This document shows, piece after piece, positions 1 through 6,289 of a DNA stretch of 8,066 nucleotides. The stretch is from Sphingobacteriales bacterium (GTDB lineage: Bacteria > Bacteroidota > Bacteroidia > Sphingobacteriales > Sphingobacteriaceae). Within the stretch, counting starts at the first letter, position 1. Each line of letters opens with the position of its first letter. The DNA lies in assembly GCA_020058405.1 (NCBI GenBank), contig JAGVEE010000043.1, positions 1 through 8,066 of the forward strand, in the 5' to 3' direction. A program made the translations under genes and the position numbers. Below the pieces are notes generated by a model. That model did no database searches, was not told the DNA's origin, and worked only from the letters and a program-made list of their open reading frames with translations.

Positions 1-188
1 CAGTGTTGCAAGAAGGTACATACGTATTACGAAAAGGCATAAACGACTACCAGCAGCAACAAGGTGATAGCGCTTTGGTCATACAATTTAATGAAGACTA
101 CCCTGCGTATATAGAATTTATTGGTGATACATTGCGTTTGGCTCGTGGCTATATGGATTTTGATAATGTATATTACGTAAGAAAATAA
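1..188 (+). CDS. C-terminal fragment of a hypothetical protein (5' end outside window)
   Basis: Only the last 61 codons are present; the reading frame enters from the left edge and ends at TAA 186-188. The visible part is polar, with several beta-strand-like stretches (TYVLRK, ALVIQFN, AYIEFIGDTLRLA), and ends in YMDFDNVYYVRK. Small secreted or lipoprotein lipocalin-like domains of Bacteroidota often end this way, with alternating hydrophobic and aromatic residues and a closing basic residue. That resemblance is an impression, not a family assignment. The GTG at 3 is in frame, but nothing suggests it is a real start. The gene is followed by 54 AT-rich bases before the alcohol dehydrogenase and could be in the same transcript. 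No function can be given. Confidence 0.6.
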   Translation, partial: VLQEGTYVLRKGINDYQQQQGDSALVIQFNEDYPAYIEFIGDTLRLARGYMDFDNVYYVRK

Positions 189-242
189 TCAAAATAAAAA
201 ACAAAAAGGGCATTTAGTTGTCATTAGGCTAAATTAATGTGC

Positions 243-1400
243 ATGGAAAATTTTAGCTATCATAACCCAACAAAAATAATTTTTGGTAAAAATGAAGTAG
301 ATCGTATTGGATCTGAGGCTGCCCTATTTGGTAAAAAAGCAATTGTGCTAATTGGCAAAGGTTCGGCTAAAAAATCTGGTTTATATGCTCGCGTTATTTC
401 ATCGCTAAATATGTACAGCATTAAATCTGTCACCTACGAAGGCATAAAATCTAACCCTTTGTTTGAAGATGCCGACGAAGCAGTACAAATGGCTAAAGAA
501 TTTGGTGCAGACATGGTAATTGCCATTGGTGGTGGATCTGTAATAGATACCGCAAAAGCTGTTGCCATGGGTTATTACGTAGAGCACAGTGTGTGGGATT
601 TTTACATGCAAAAAGAAAAACCAGAGAAAGCTTTACCACTAATTAATATTTTAACGCTTGCAGCAACCGGTACAGAAATGAATTCTTCTACCGTATTGCA
701 AGACAATGCAGCGGGCATGAAAAAAGGATTCTCCTCGCCACATATATTCCCGAAACTTTCTATACTCGACCCCATCTTAACTTACAGCGTGCCGGCTAAT
801 TATACTGCTTATGGCATTGCCGATTTAATTGCACATTGTTTAGAAGTATACTTTGGTAAAGGAAACGCACCTCTTTCTGATTATTACATTGCAAGTATCT
901 TAAAATTAGCCACTGTTTATGGGCCAAAAGTGATTGAACATCCCGATGATTACGATGCACGTGCTAACATAATGTGGTTAGCTACTAATGCACTTAATGG
1001 AAGTTTAGTAAACGGCAAAGGTAATGGCGACTGGGGTTCGCATTTGTATGAGCACAGTTTAAGTGTGTTGTTTGATGTTGCACACGGAGCAGGTTTATCG
1101 ATTGTTTTTCCAGCATGGATGAAACATTTTGCGCCGAAGTTTGAAGCTAAATTAGCCTTTTTAGGTAAAATGGTTTTTGATGTTGATGAAGGCGACGATG
1201 CACATAAAGCTTCTGAATTTATAAAACGCTTGGAAGAATTTTATCAACAAATTCAAACTCCTATTCGTTTAAGTGAGGTAAATATTGATAAAGCGGATAC
1301 ACAAAAAATACTTCAGAATTTAGCACTCAACAAAGCAAGCGGAAGAGTTTACGCAATGAACGAACAAGATCATGCGATGATACTCGAAAAAATGTGGTAA
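243..1400 (+). CDS. Iron-containing alcohol dehydrogenase (YqhD / butanol dehydrogenase type)
   Basis: Predicted cytoplasmic group III metal-dependent alcohol dehydrogenase, which would reduce aldehydes or ketones to alcohols with NAD(P)H. Seen in the 385-residue product: the family N-terminus MENFSYHNPTKIIFG; a nucleotide-binding GGGSVIDTAKA around residues 96-106; TGTEMN around 142-147; and metal ligands D194 and H198 (ADLIAH), H267 (WGSH) and H281 (AHGAG). These four positions match the ligand numbering I recall for E. coli YqhD. The length is normal. I start it at the ATG at 243 because family members begin at MENF; an ATG two codons upstream (237) is possible. No clear Shine-Dalgarno or TAnnTTTG promoter precedes it. 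A DUF4442 gene follows after 19 bases and may be cotranscribed. In YqhD-like enzymes the role is often detoxification of reactive aldehydes, but substrate and NADH/NADPH preference cannot be read from the sequence with confidence. Confidence 0.93.
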   Translation: MENFSYHNPTKIIFGKNEVDRIGSEAALFGKKAIVLIGKGSAKKSGLYARVISSLNMYSIKSVTYEGIKSNPLFEDADEAVQMAKEFGADMVIAIGGGSVIDTAKAVAMGYYVEHSVWDFYMQKEKPEKALPLINILTLAATGTEMNSSTVLQDNAAGMKKGFSSPHIFPKLSILDPILTYSVPANYTAYGIADLIAHCLEVYFGKGNAPLSDYYIASILKLATVYGPKVIEHPDDYDARANIMWLATNALNGSLVNGKGNGDWGSHLYEHSLSVLFDVAHGAGLSIVFPAWMKHFAPKFEAKLAFLGKMVFDVDEGDDAHKASEFIKRLEEFYQQIQTPIRLSEVNIDKADTQKILQNLALNKASGRVYAMNEQDHAMILEKMW

Positions 1401-1419
1401 GCTTTGTTTAGTTTTGTGA

Positions 1420-1905
1420 ATGATACTCTCAGAACGTTTTGGTAAATTTGTATTAAACGCTTACCCCCCATTTGTATTCAACAGAATTCGCATACAATCT
1501 ATAAGTAAAGGTTATAGAAGTTGTATAGTGCGCATCAAAAAAAGTATTTTTAATAGGAATATGAACGGCACCATTTTCGGTGGCGCATTGTTTTCGGCTA
1601 GCGACCCTTTTTATGCCATCTTGTATTGGCAAATTTTTGAACGCAAGGGTTATAAAGTACAAACATGGTTAAAGAGTGCCGAAATACATTACATGAGGCC
1701 GGCAGATCAAGATTTGTTTTTGGAATTTAGCATTACAGAAGATCAACTAAACCAAGCAGAGCAAGAGCTCAACAGTATTGGTAAGTATAAATTTATACAC
1801 GAAGTAAAATATAAATCGAAAGAAGGCGATGTATATGTATTGGCCAAAACAGAGGTATATATACGCCTAACCAAAGCACAACAAAAACCACTCTCGGGCT
1901 TTTAA
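1420..1905 (+). CDS. DUF4442 hotdog-fold protein (putative acyl-CoA thioesterase-like)
   Basis: The 161-residue soluble protein fits DUF4442, a branch of the hotdog-fold thioesterase superfamily related to PaaI/YiiD. The signature is NMNGTIFGGALFSASD at about residues 47-62, where the conserved Asn, the Gly-Gly of the central helix and the Asp lie. It is followed by a W-x-x-SAEIHYxRPA-x-xDL segment at about 83-99, typical of the second half of the fold. The length suits a single-domain family member acting as a homo-oligomer. Known hotdog proteins of this type hydrolyse acyl-CoA or acyl-ACP thioesters; the substrate here is unknown. It lies 19 bases after the alcohol dehydrogenase in the same direction, so the pair may act together on acyl/aldehyde metabolites (inference). 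The ATG at 1420 gives a start typical of the family, with the hydrophobic PPFVF segment near the N-terminus. Confidence 0.85.
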   Translation: MILSERFGKFVLNAYPPFVFNRIRIQSISKGYRSCIVRIKKSIFNRNMNGTIFGGALFSASDPFYAILYWQIFERKGYKVQTWLKSAEIHYMRPADQDLFLEFSITEDQLNQAEQELNSIGKYKFIHEVKYKSKEGDVYVLAKTEVYIRLTKAQQKPLSGF

Positions 1906-1975
1906 CGTGTGTTGATAAATCTTACTACTTATTTCTTATACGGTTCTCTATCTTAGATACGTTAAGGTTTTTGCG

Positions 1976-2599
1976 ATGAACATAAAAAAATTAATACTCG
2001 AAGGAGAAGGCGTACAACTCGATTTTAAAAAAACGATTACACACGTTCATAAAATTGCAAAAACAATGGTAGCCTTTGCAAATAATAGAGGCGGAACCAT
2101 TTTGGTTGGGGTAATGGACGATGGAAGTATTAAGGGTGTGAAGAACGAAGAAGAAGAAAAATACCAATTAATTAAAGCAGGAACATATTATTGTAGACCC
2201 ATAATAGAACCACGTTTTACAGAGTATGTAATTGATGGAGTAATCGTGTTAGCAGTAGAAATTCCACAGAGCGATGTGAAGCCACATTATGCATTGGGTG
2301 AAGACGATAAATATTGGGCATACATACGAGTGAAAGATAAAAGTGTGTTGGCCAGTAAAATTGTAATTGATGTGTTACGCAAAGAAACTAAGGGTGAAGC
2401 AGCCTTAATAGAGTTTAGTTCTAAAGAGAAAGCTTTGCTTGAATACTTGGCCGCTAACGAACGCATTACCTTAATGGAATTTTGCAAATTAATAAATATT
2501 TCTAGGCGTAGAGCCTCCAGAATACTTGTGAATTTAGTACTTTCGGGCGTTATTCGAGTGCATAGCACAGAGAAAACAGAATTTTATACCGCTGCCTGA
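1976..2599 (+). CDS. AlbA_2/Schlafen-type putative DNA-binding protein with C-terminal winged helix
   Basis: The 207-residue protein has two parts. Residues 1 to about 135 match the AlbA_2 domain (formerly AAA_4, divergent Schlafen-like): LEGEGVQLDFKK at 8-19 corresponds to the E-x-x-x-x-EFK entry motif, and FANNRGGTILVGVMDDG at 34-50 plus IKGV is the core motif. Residues about 150-200 look like a winged helix-turn-helix, with SRRRASRILVNLVLSGVIRV giving the recognition helix and wing entry. Proteins of this layout are usually annotated as transcriptional regulators or nucleic-acid-binding proteins, and their ligands are mostly unknown. Its TGA lies one base before the ATG of the MATE exporter (TGA-A-ATG), so the two are very probably cotranscribed and translationally coupled; regulation of the exporter or of this operon is plausible but not shown. 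It is shorter than many AlbA_2 regulators, which often run to 400-500 residues with an ATPase-like middle region. Confidence 0.85.
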   Translation: MNIKKLILEGEGVQLDFKKTITHVHKIAKTMVAFANNRGGTILVGVMDDGSIKGVKNEEEEKYQLIKAGTYYCRPIIEPRFTEYVIDGVIVLAVEIPQSDVKPHYALGEDDKYWAYIRVKDKSVLASKIVIDVLRKETKGEAALIEFSSKEKALLEYLAANERITLMEFCKLINISRRRASRILVNLVLSGVIRVHSTEKTEFYTAA

Positions 2600-2600
2600 A

Positions 2601-3947
2601 ATGTTATTAGAAAACAGAAAAACACATTTTAAAAAAACTTTTTTACTCGCTTATCCTGTAATTATTAGTCAGGTTGGCCATGTTGTAGTAAACATTACCG
2701 ACTCTGTTTTAATTGGGCATTTAGGTCCGGTGAAATTGGCTGCTTGCTCATTGGGCATTAGTGTATTTGCGGTACTTATGGTGTTTGGAATTGGCATTGC
2801 TTACGGCTTAACTCCACATATTTCTAGAGAATTTGGTGCCAATAATAAAGATGCATGTGGTAAGTATTTGGTGAATTCTTTTTTCATCAATATACTAACA
2901 GGAATACTGGTATTCTTAGGAATATATTTACTTTCTACGCAGCTTAGTAAATTTGGGCAAGCGCCAGTAGTAGTAACAGAAGCACTCCCCTTTTTAAGAA
3001 TTATTGGATTTTCGATGGTACCGTTAATGGTATTTTTAACCTTTAAGCAATTTGCAGAAGGTTTAAATTTTACGCGCCAAGCCATGATTATTACCTTGAT
3101 TGCCGATGGCTTTAATATCTTTTTAACCTTCGGATTAATTAATGGAACCTGGGGTTTACCGAGATTAGAGTTAGAAGGCGCTGGTTATGCCAATTTAATA
3201 TCGCGAACCTTAATGGCTATTTTAATGATGGCCTATGTATTACGATCAAAGAATTTTAAACCCTATTTACACCAAGCCAAAACCAAGTTTGTAAAATGGG
3301 CAGCTAGTAAAGAAATTATAAATTACGGCATCCCTACTGCTTTTCAATATTTATTTGAAGTTGGAGCTTTTGCATTAGCTGCTTTAATGATGGGTATGTT
3401 GGGACCCAATTTCCAATCGGCTCACCAAATTGCCATAAGTATTGCCAGTGCTACATATATGGCAGCCAGCGGAATTGGTGCGGCCACTTCTGTACGAGTA
3501 GGAAATGCATTGGGAGAAAAGAATTACAAACAACTACAAAGAGCCGGAAATACTGGTTACTTAATGGTTTTATTGTTTATGGGCGTAATGGCTATTATCA
3601 TGATTTTAGGTAGAACTGCTTTCCCGCTGTTTTATATGAAACATACAGAAGTGGTAGAATTGGCCTCTACCTTAATGATTGTGGCGGCATTTTTCCAACT
3701 CTCAGACGGAACTCAAGTTGTTGGCTTAGGCGCATTACGAGGTATGGGCGATGTTAAAATTCCTACACTTATTACCTTTGTGGCGTATTGGATAATTTCT
3801 ATTCCCTTGGCATATTATTTAGGCTTTACCTTAAAAATGGGTGGCAACGGAATATGGATTTCACTCTCTTTAGGTTTAACTATTTCGGCAGCATTGTTGT
3901 ATTGGCGATTCAGAAAACTTAGTGCAAGGTTTATTGCAAACGCTTAA
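2601..3947 (+). CDS. MATE family multidrug/cation exporter (NorM-like)
   Basis: The 448-residue inner-membrane protein has about twelve hydrophobic segments and the length normal for MATE (multidrug and toxic compound extrusion) transporters, which exchange Na+ or H+ for organic cations. Seen: the N-lobe entry PVIISQVGHVVVNITDSVLIGHLG (about 19-42, the first helix with the conserved D-x-x-xxG-H-LG pattern), GNALGEKN at 301-308 at the start of the C-lobe, FFQLSDGTQVVGLGALRGMG (364-382), and DVKIPT at 384-389. All are hallmark positions of the family. The last residues after RFRKL are a short basic cytoplasmic tail. The gene starts one base after the AlbA_2 regulator gene and ends 6 bases from the oppositely oriented small gene, leaving no room for a separate terminator. 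The substrate is not predictable. Confidence 0.95.
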   Translation: MLLENRKTHFKKTFLLAYPVIISQVGHVVVNITDSVLIGHLGPVKLAACSLGISVFAVLMVFGIGIAYGLTPHISREFGANNKDACGKYLVNSFFINILTGILVFLGIYLLSTQLSKFGQAPVVVTEALPFLRIIGFSMVPLMVFLTFKQFAEGLNFTRQAMIITLIADGFNIFLTFGLINGTWGLPRLELEGAGYANLISRTLMAILMMAYVLRSKNFKPYLHQAKTKFVKWAASKEIINYGIPTAFQYLFEVGAFALAALMMGMLGPNFQSAHQIAISIASATYMAASGIGAATSVRVGNALGEKNYKQLQRAGNTGYLMVLLFMGVMAIIMILGRTAFPLFYMKHTEVVELASTLMIVAAFFQLSDGTQVVGLGALRGMGDVKIPTLITFVAYWIISIPLAYYLGFTLKMGGNGIWISLSLGLTISAALLYWRFRKLSARFIANA

Positions 3948-3953
3948 CAATAC

Positions 3954-4181
3954 TTATATTTCTAGTTGAGATAACATCTGTTTAAACCTTTCTAATGAAC
4001 TAGTTAACAAGGTTGAGGCATTCACTTTTGCTATAAAATCTTCGAGGTTAGCAAAGTCGTATTCCTCCCATTTATACGATTGCTCTAAGGGTCCCCATTC
4101 TAATTTGAGGATGTATTTTTGGTTCATGTTAAAAATGCTAATTCGCATTTCTGGGTGAGGGATGGTTCCGATGATACGCAT
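3954..4181 (-). CDS. Small conserved-looking hypothetical protein (75 aa)
   Basis: Small cytoplasmic protein without signal peptide or membrane segment. The N-terminal half looks beta-rich (MRIIGTIPHPEMRISIFNMN, then KYILKLEWGPLEQSYKW) and the C-terminal half helical (NLEDFIAKVNA, LERFKQMLSQLEI). I believe similar short proteins beginning MRIIGTxPHPxMRIS recur in Bacteroidota genomes, always without a known function; this is recollection, not a search. That it is real is supported by a -33/-7 promoter of the Bacteroidota type directly upstream on the minus strand, by amino-acid composition unlike a random frame, and by its neat placement between a plus-strand stop (6 bases away) and a divergent gene. 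Four bases separate the -7 box from ATG, suggesting a very short or absent 5' leader. Confidence 0.75.
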   Translation of the reverse strand: MRIIGTIPHPEMRISIFNMNQKYILKLEWGPLEQSYKWEEYDFANLEDFIAKVNASTLLTSSLERFKQMLSQLEI

Positions 4182-4185
4182 GTGA

Positions 4186-4215
4186 CAAAGATATTTTTAA
4201 ATACTTTCTAACAAA
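4186..4215 (-). promoter_or_regulatory. Bacteroidota-type promoter for the 75-aa gene
   Basis: Read on the minus strand, TTTG (4215-4212), an 18-base spacer and TATCTTTG (4193-4186) match the Bacteroidota primary sigma factor pattern TTTG / TAnnTTTG, whose usual spacing is 19-21. The -7 box ends four bases before the ATG at 4181, so the transcript probably starts at or within a base or two of the start codon. Confidence 0.55.
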
Positions 4216-4256
4216 TAAATGTTTATAAATAATACTCAATAAAGCAGTATTTTTTT

Positions 4257-4264
4257 TATTTTTG
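4257..4264 (+). promoter_or_regulatory. Candidate -7 promoter box for the DUF6580 gene
   Basis: TATTTTTG fits TAnnTTTG and lies 17 bases before the ATG at 4282, a normal distance for a short leader. No convincing TTTG is seen about 20 bases upstream, and the match sits in a T-run where chance matches are likely. The 100-base divergent region 4182-4281 therefore appears to hold two back-to-back promoters. It shows no riboswitch-like structure. Confidence 0.35.
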
Positions 4265-4281
4265 AACAGCTTAAATATAAT

Positions 4282-4809
4282 ATGAAAAAAGAAATCAACT
4301 TACAATCGACAATAGCTATAGGAGCCTTAATATTAATGGCAGCAGCCACTCGTTTTTTACCACACCCGCCAAACTTTACGGCAATTGGTGCTATGGCATT
4401 ATTCGGTTCGGCACGTTTACAAGATAAGCGATTAGCTTTTATATTACCTATTGCAGCTATGTTACTGTCGGATTTGTTTATTCCCTTTGGATTTAACCCA
4501 TCGGTATATTTATCATTTGTATTAATTGCCATCTTAGGGTTAAGTTTACGAAACACTAAAAAAGTACTTCCTATTGCTGGAGCGTCTGTAGCTTCATCGT
4601 TAATATTCTACATAATTACCAACTTTGTAGTATGGATGGGCGATAACGGAGTAATGTACTCTAGATCTATCGACGGCTTATGGATGAGTTATACTGCTGC
4701 GATTCCTTTCTTCTGGAATGGCATGGCTGGCGATTTATTCTTCGCTGGTATGTTGTTTGGCTCGTATGAGTTGGTGAGTAAGTTCGCGTTGGCTAAAGCT
4801 AAGGTGTAG
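4282..4809 (+). CDS. DUF6580 family integral membrane protein, putative transporter component
   Basis: The 175-residue hydrophobic protein has about five to six membrane segments (roughly 8-24, 33-46, 53-69, 75-90, 96-118, 148-168). Diagnostic sequence blocks of the DUF6580 family are visible: RFLPHPPNFTAIGAMALFG at 24-42, SDLFIPFGF at 63-71, NFVVWMG at 114-120, and FFWNGMAGDLFFAGMLFG at 143-160. The family has no proven function. Its size and topology resemble the substrate-binding S components of ECF-type vitamin transporters, hence the common label putative transport protein. No ECF ATPase or T component is in this window. The gene is alone in its direction (the next gene starts 200 bases later) and diverges from the small minus-strand gene. 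Position near a BtuB/BtuG-like pair raises a link to cobalamin or cobalt uptake, but this is inference only. The start at 4282 gives a short charged tail (MKKEIN) before the first helix. Confidence 0.85.
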   Translation: MKKEINLQSTIAIGALILMAAATRFLPHPPNFTAIGAMALFGSARLQDKRLAFILPIAAMLLSDLFIPFGFNPSVYLSFVLIAILGLSLRNTKKVLPIAGASVASSLIFYIITNFVVWMGDNGVMYSRSIDGLWMSYTAAIPFFWNGMAGDLFFAGMLFGSYELVSKFALAKAKV

Positions 4810-4834
4810 GTTTTTGGGTCACAAAGGGCTCGAA

Positions 4835-4850
4835 GTACTCCGGAAGGTAC
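4835..4850 (+). terminator. Weak hairpin after the DUF6580 gene, possible terminator
   Basis: GTACTCCGGAAGGTAC can fold as a GTA/TAC plus CC/GG stem with a two-base bulge and a GGAA (GNRA-type) loop, 26 bases after the DUF6580 stop. The stem is short and only an interrupted T-rich run (ATTTCTTTT) follows, so termination here is uncertain. Confidence 0.2.
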
Positions 4851-4884
4851 ACAATAAAATTTCTTTTAGTCTCAAACTAGTAAT

Positions 4885-4911
4885 GACTTACGGTCGTATA
4901 ATCGTATAGTC
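4885..4911. repeat. Imperfect inverted repeat with internal direct repeat
   Basis: GACTTACG (4885-4892) pairs with CGTATAGTC (4903-4911) apart from one bulged base, around a 10-base loop. A direct repeat, CGTATA at 4895-4900 and 4903-4908, overlaps it. It lies about 70 bases upstream of the -7 box at 4981 and could be a regulator site or a small stem-loop. No function is known. Confidence 0.3.
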
Positions 4912-4928
4912 TTAATTTCGAATCATCT

Positions 4929-4942
4929 AATTTTCGAAAATT
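4929..4942. promoter_or_regulatory. Perfect 14-base palindrome, candidate operator
   Basis: AATTTTCGAAAATT is exactly self-complementary. It sits 38 bases upstream of the -7 box at 4981 and is flanked by related partial copies (AATTTCGAAT at 4914-4923 and GAATTTC at 4943-4949). A dimeric winged-helix protein such as the one encoded at 6290-6568 would need a two-fold site of this kind. AT-richness makes short palindromes common, so the assignment is tentative. Confidence 0.4.
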
Positions 4943-4956
4943 GAATTTCAAATATA

Positions 4957-4988
4957 TATGGTTTATATTATAAACTACTTTATATTTG
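4957..4988 (+). promoter_or_regulatory. Bacteroidota-type promoter for the 5010-6568 operon
   Basis: TATATTTG at 4981-4988 is an exact TAnnTTTG -7 box. TATG at 4957-4960, 20 bases further upstream, matches three of four bases of the -33 TTTG at the expected spacing. Transcription would start about 15 bases before the ATG at 5010. The other 200-base intergenic contents are a weak hairpin (4835), an imperfect inverted repeat (4885) and the palindrome (4929). Confidence 0.6.
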
Positions 4989-5009
4989 CATCATCAATTT
5001 GTATAAACA

Positions 5010-5582
5010 ATGGAAAACCAAGTAACTAACAACATCGCATTCATCGAAGAGATGATAAACAAAACCAAGCAGAAGTATTCTGACTCGGGTTTTTTATTCC
5101 TTTTATGGGGGTATTTCGTGGTAATTGCCGCGTTATTAAATTACTTTTTGTTGAACACTTCCTTCGCTTATCCTTTTATTGGATGGGCGGTGTTAATGCC
5201 ATTAGGTGGAATTATTTCGATGATATACTCATCTAAAGAGAACAAAAAACCATATGTAAAAACGTATACAGACGATGTAATGAAATACACTTGGCTTGCT
5301 TTCGGTATGTTGTTGGCTGTTTTATTACTTTCTATGGGTAAACTTGGACTCAACACCTACCCTTTGGTAATGGTTGCTTACGGTGTACCTACTTTTATAA
5401 CCGGTGGAGTATTAAAATTTAAACCACTTATTTACGGTGCAATTGGTAGCATAGTAATTGGTGTGGTTTCTTATAATTATACATTTGATGTACAGTTATT
5501 ATTGCTTTGTGCATCCATCCTTGTGTCGTATTTAATACCAGGACATTTATTAAGCATTCAACATAAAAAAAATAAAAACTAA
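5010..5582 (+). CDS. Six-helix inner-membrane protein, first gene of a regulator-linked operon
   Basis: The 190-residue protein has a soluble, charged N-terminus of about 26 residues (MENQVTNNIAFIEEMINKTKQKYSDSG), probably helical and cytoplasmic. Six hydrophobic segments follow (about 27-47, 53-74, 92-112, 117-134, 138-156, 160-178), then a basic tail KKNKN. A cytoplasmic loop with many lysines (75-91, SSKENKKPYVKTYTDDV) separates helices 2 and 3. I recognise no catalytic motif. Membrane proteins of this shape, paired with a small winged-helix regulator of about 90 residues, recur in Bacteroidota and Firmicutes; the function is unknown, and sensing or anti-regulator roles have been assumed by analogy. 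A promoter with a matching -7 box lies directly upstream and the next gene starts one base after its stop, so this is the operon's first gene. Confidence 0.8.
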   Translation: MENQVTNNIAFIEEMINKTKQKYSDSGFLFLLWGYFVVIAALLNYFLLNTSFAYPFIGWAVLMPLGGIISMIYSSKENKKPYVKTYTDDVMKYTWLAFGMLLAVLLLSMGKLGLNTYPLVMVAYGVPTFITGGVLKFKPLIYGAIGSIVIGVVSYNYTFDVQLLLLCASILVSYLIPGHLLSIQHKKNKN

Positions 5583-5583
5583 G

Positions 5584-6288
5584 ATGAGAACTACTATAAA
5601 ATTAAGATGGCATGAATTGTTATTGATAATATTTTTCATGTTGATGTTTGCGCAGGCAAAATCGCAAAGCACAAGCCCTGGAACGTATGGTGGTTCTGGA
5701 TATTTGGGATTTAGGTTGATGAAGCAAAATTTTAGCAATTTAAATGCTGCATTTGCGAGCAATAACTTACCTCAAATTTCGGAGAACATATTGGCATTTG
5801 GCGGTGGCGGACACGGATATATAAACAAATTAATTATTGGAGGCGAAGGAATGAGTTACGAATTGGCCGATAAGAATAACGGCACTTACACTACTCAAGT
5901 GCGGGGCGAGTATGGTTTTTTTAACTTGGGATATTTAGTATATAACAAGAAAAACCTAATGCTAGCTCCTATGCTAGGCATCGGCGCACATACTATGATT
6001 ATTGATATAAACGATAATACCATCGAAAACTTTAACCAACTTTTATCGAATCCCAAAAAAGGTACTCGTTTAAAAAATGAACAGTTTTTAATGGACTTTG
6101 GGGTTAAGGCTGATTTATTTTTAACCGAGCGTAAGTTTTTTGCCATTGGTTTAAAAACAGGTTATATGTTTGCTCCTATAGAAAGTGAGTGGACAGATGT
6201 AAACAAAATTAGCATTGATGGGCCAAGTTTAAACGCTGATGGTGCCTATGCTCAATTACATTTTACCTTCGCAGGTTTTTCTAAATAA
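5584..6288 (+). CDS. Secreted protein, probable outer-membrane beta-barrel
   Basis: The 234-residue protein has a Sec signal peptide: basic MRTTIKLRWH, a hydrophobic stretch LLLIIFFMLMF at about 12-22, and a likely signal peptidase I site after AQA (residue 25). No lipobox cysteine is present. The mature part has paired amphipathic strands with tight turns, for example FFNLGYLVYNKKNLMLAPMLG (112-132), FGVKADLFLTERKFFAIGLKTGYMF (172-196) and the C-terminal AYAQLHFTFAGF (221-232). This is the pattern of a small eight- to ten-strand outer-membrane barrel, although the protein ends in SK rather than an aromatic residue. A glycine run GGGGHG at 73-78 probably marks a turn. No family is identified. 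It sits between the membrane protein and the regulator with one-base gaps on both sides, so it is almost certainly part of their operon. Confidence 0.75.
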   Translation: MRTTIKLRWHELLLIIFFMLMFAQAKSQSTSPGTYGGSGYLGFRLMKQNFSNLNAAFASNNLPQISENILAFGGGGHGYINKLIIGGEGMSYELADKNNGTYTTQVRGEYGFFNLGYLVYNKKNLMLAPMLGIGAHTMIIDINDNTIENFNQLLSNPKKGTRLKNEQFLMDFGVKADLFLTERKFFAIGLKTGYMFAPIESEWTDVNKISIDGPSLNADGAYAQLHFTFAGFSK

Positions 6289-6289
6289 T

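Noticed and set aside
1409..1416. TAGTTTTG matching the -7 promoter pattern just before the DUF4442 start
   Set aside because: It lies only three bases before the ATG and has no TTTG-like -33 box at the right distance. In an AT-rich genome this is probably chance, and cotranscription with the dehydrogenase is simpler.
3948..3953. Terminator between the MATE exporter and the convergent small gene
   Set aside because: Only six bases separate the stops and no GC stem with a T-run is seen nearby.
4182..4281. Cobalamin or other riboswitch ahead of the DUF6580 gene
   Set aside because: The region is only 100 bases, almost pure A/T, and lacks the conserved B12-box-like sequence or GC stems.
4236..4556. 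Minus-strand open frame opposite the DUF6580 gene
   Set aside because: It lies antisense to a gene with clear family motifs, has a lysine/isoleucine-rich composition typical of a shadow frame, and has no promoter.
5895..6146. Minus-strand open frame inside the secreted protein gene
   Set aside because: It has no promoter, no recognisable motif, and is fully antisense to a gene with a good signal peptide in a tight operon.
6239..6289. Longer start for the winged-helix regulator
   Set aside because: The added 17 residues overlap the end of the preceding gene and do not resemble the family N-terminus; the ATG at 6290 follows the operon's one-base spacing.
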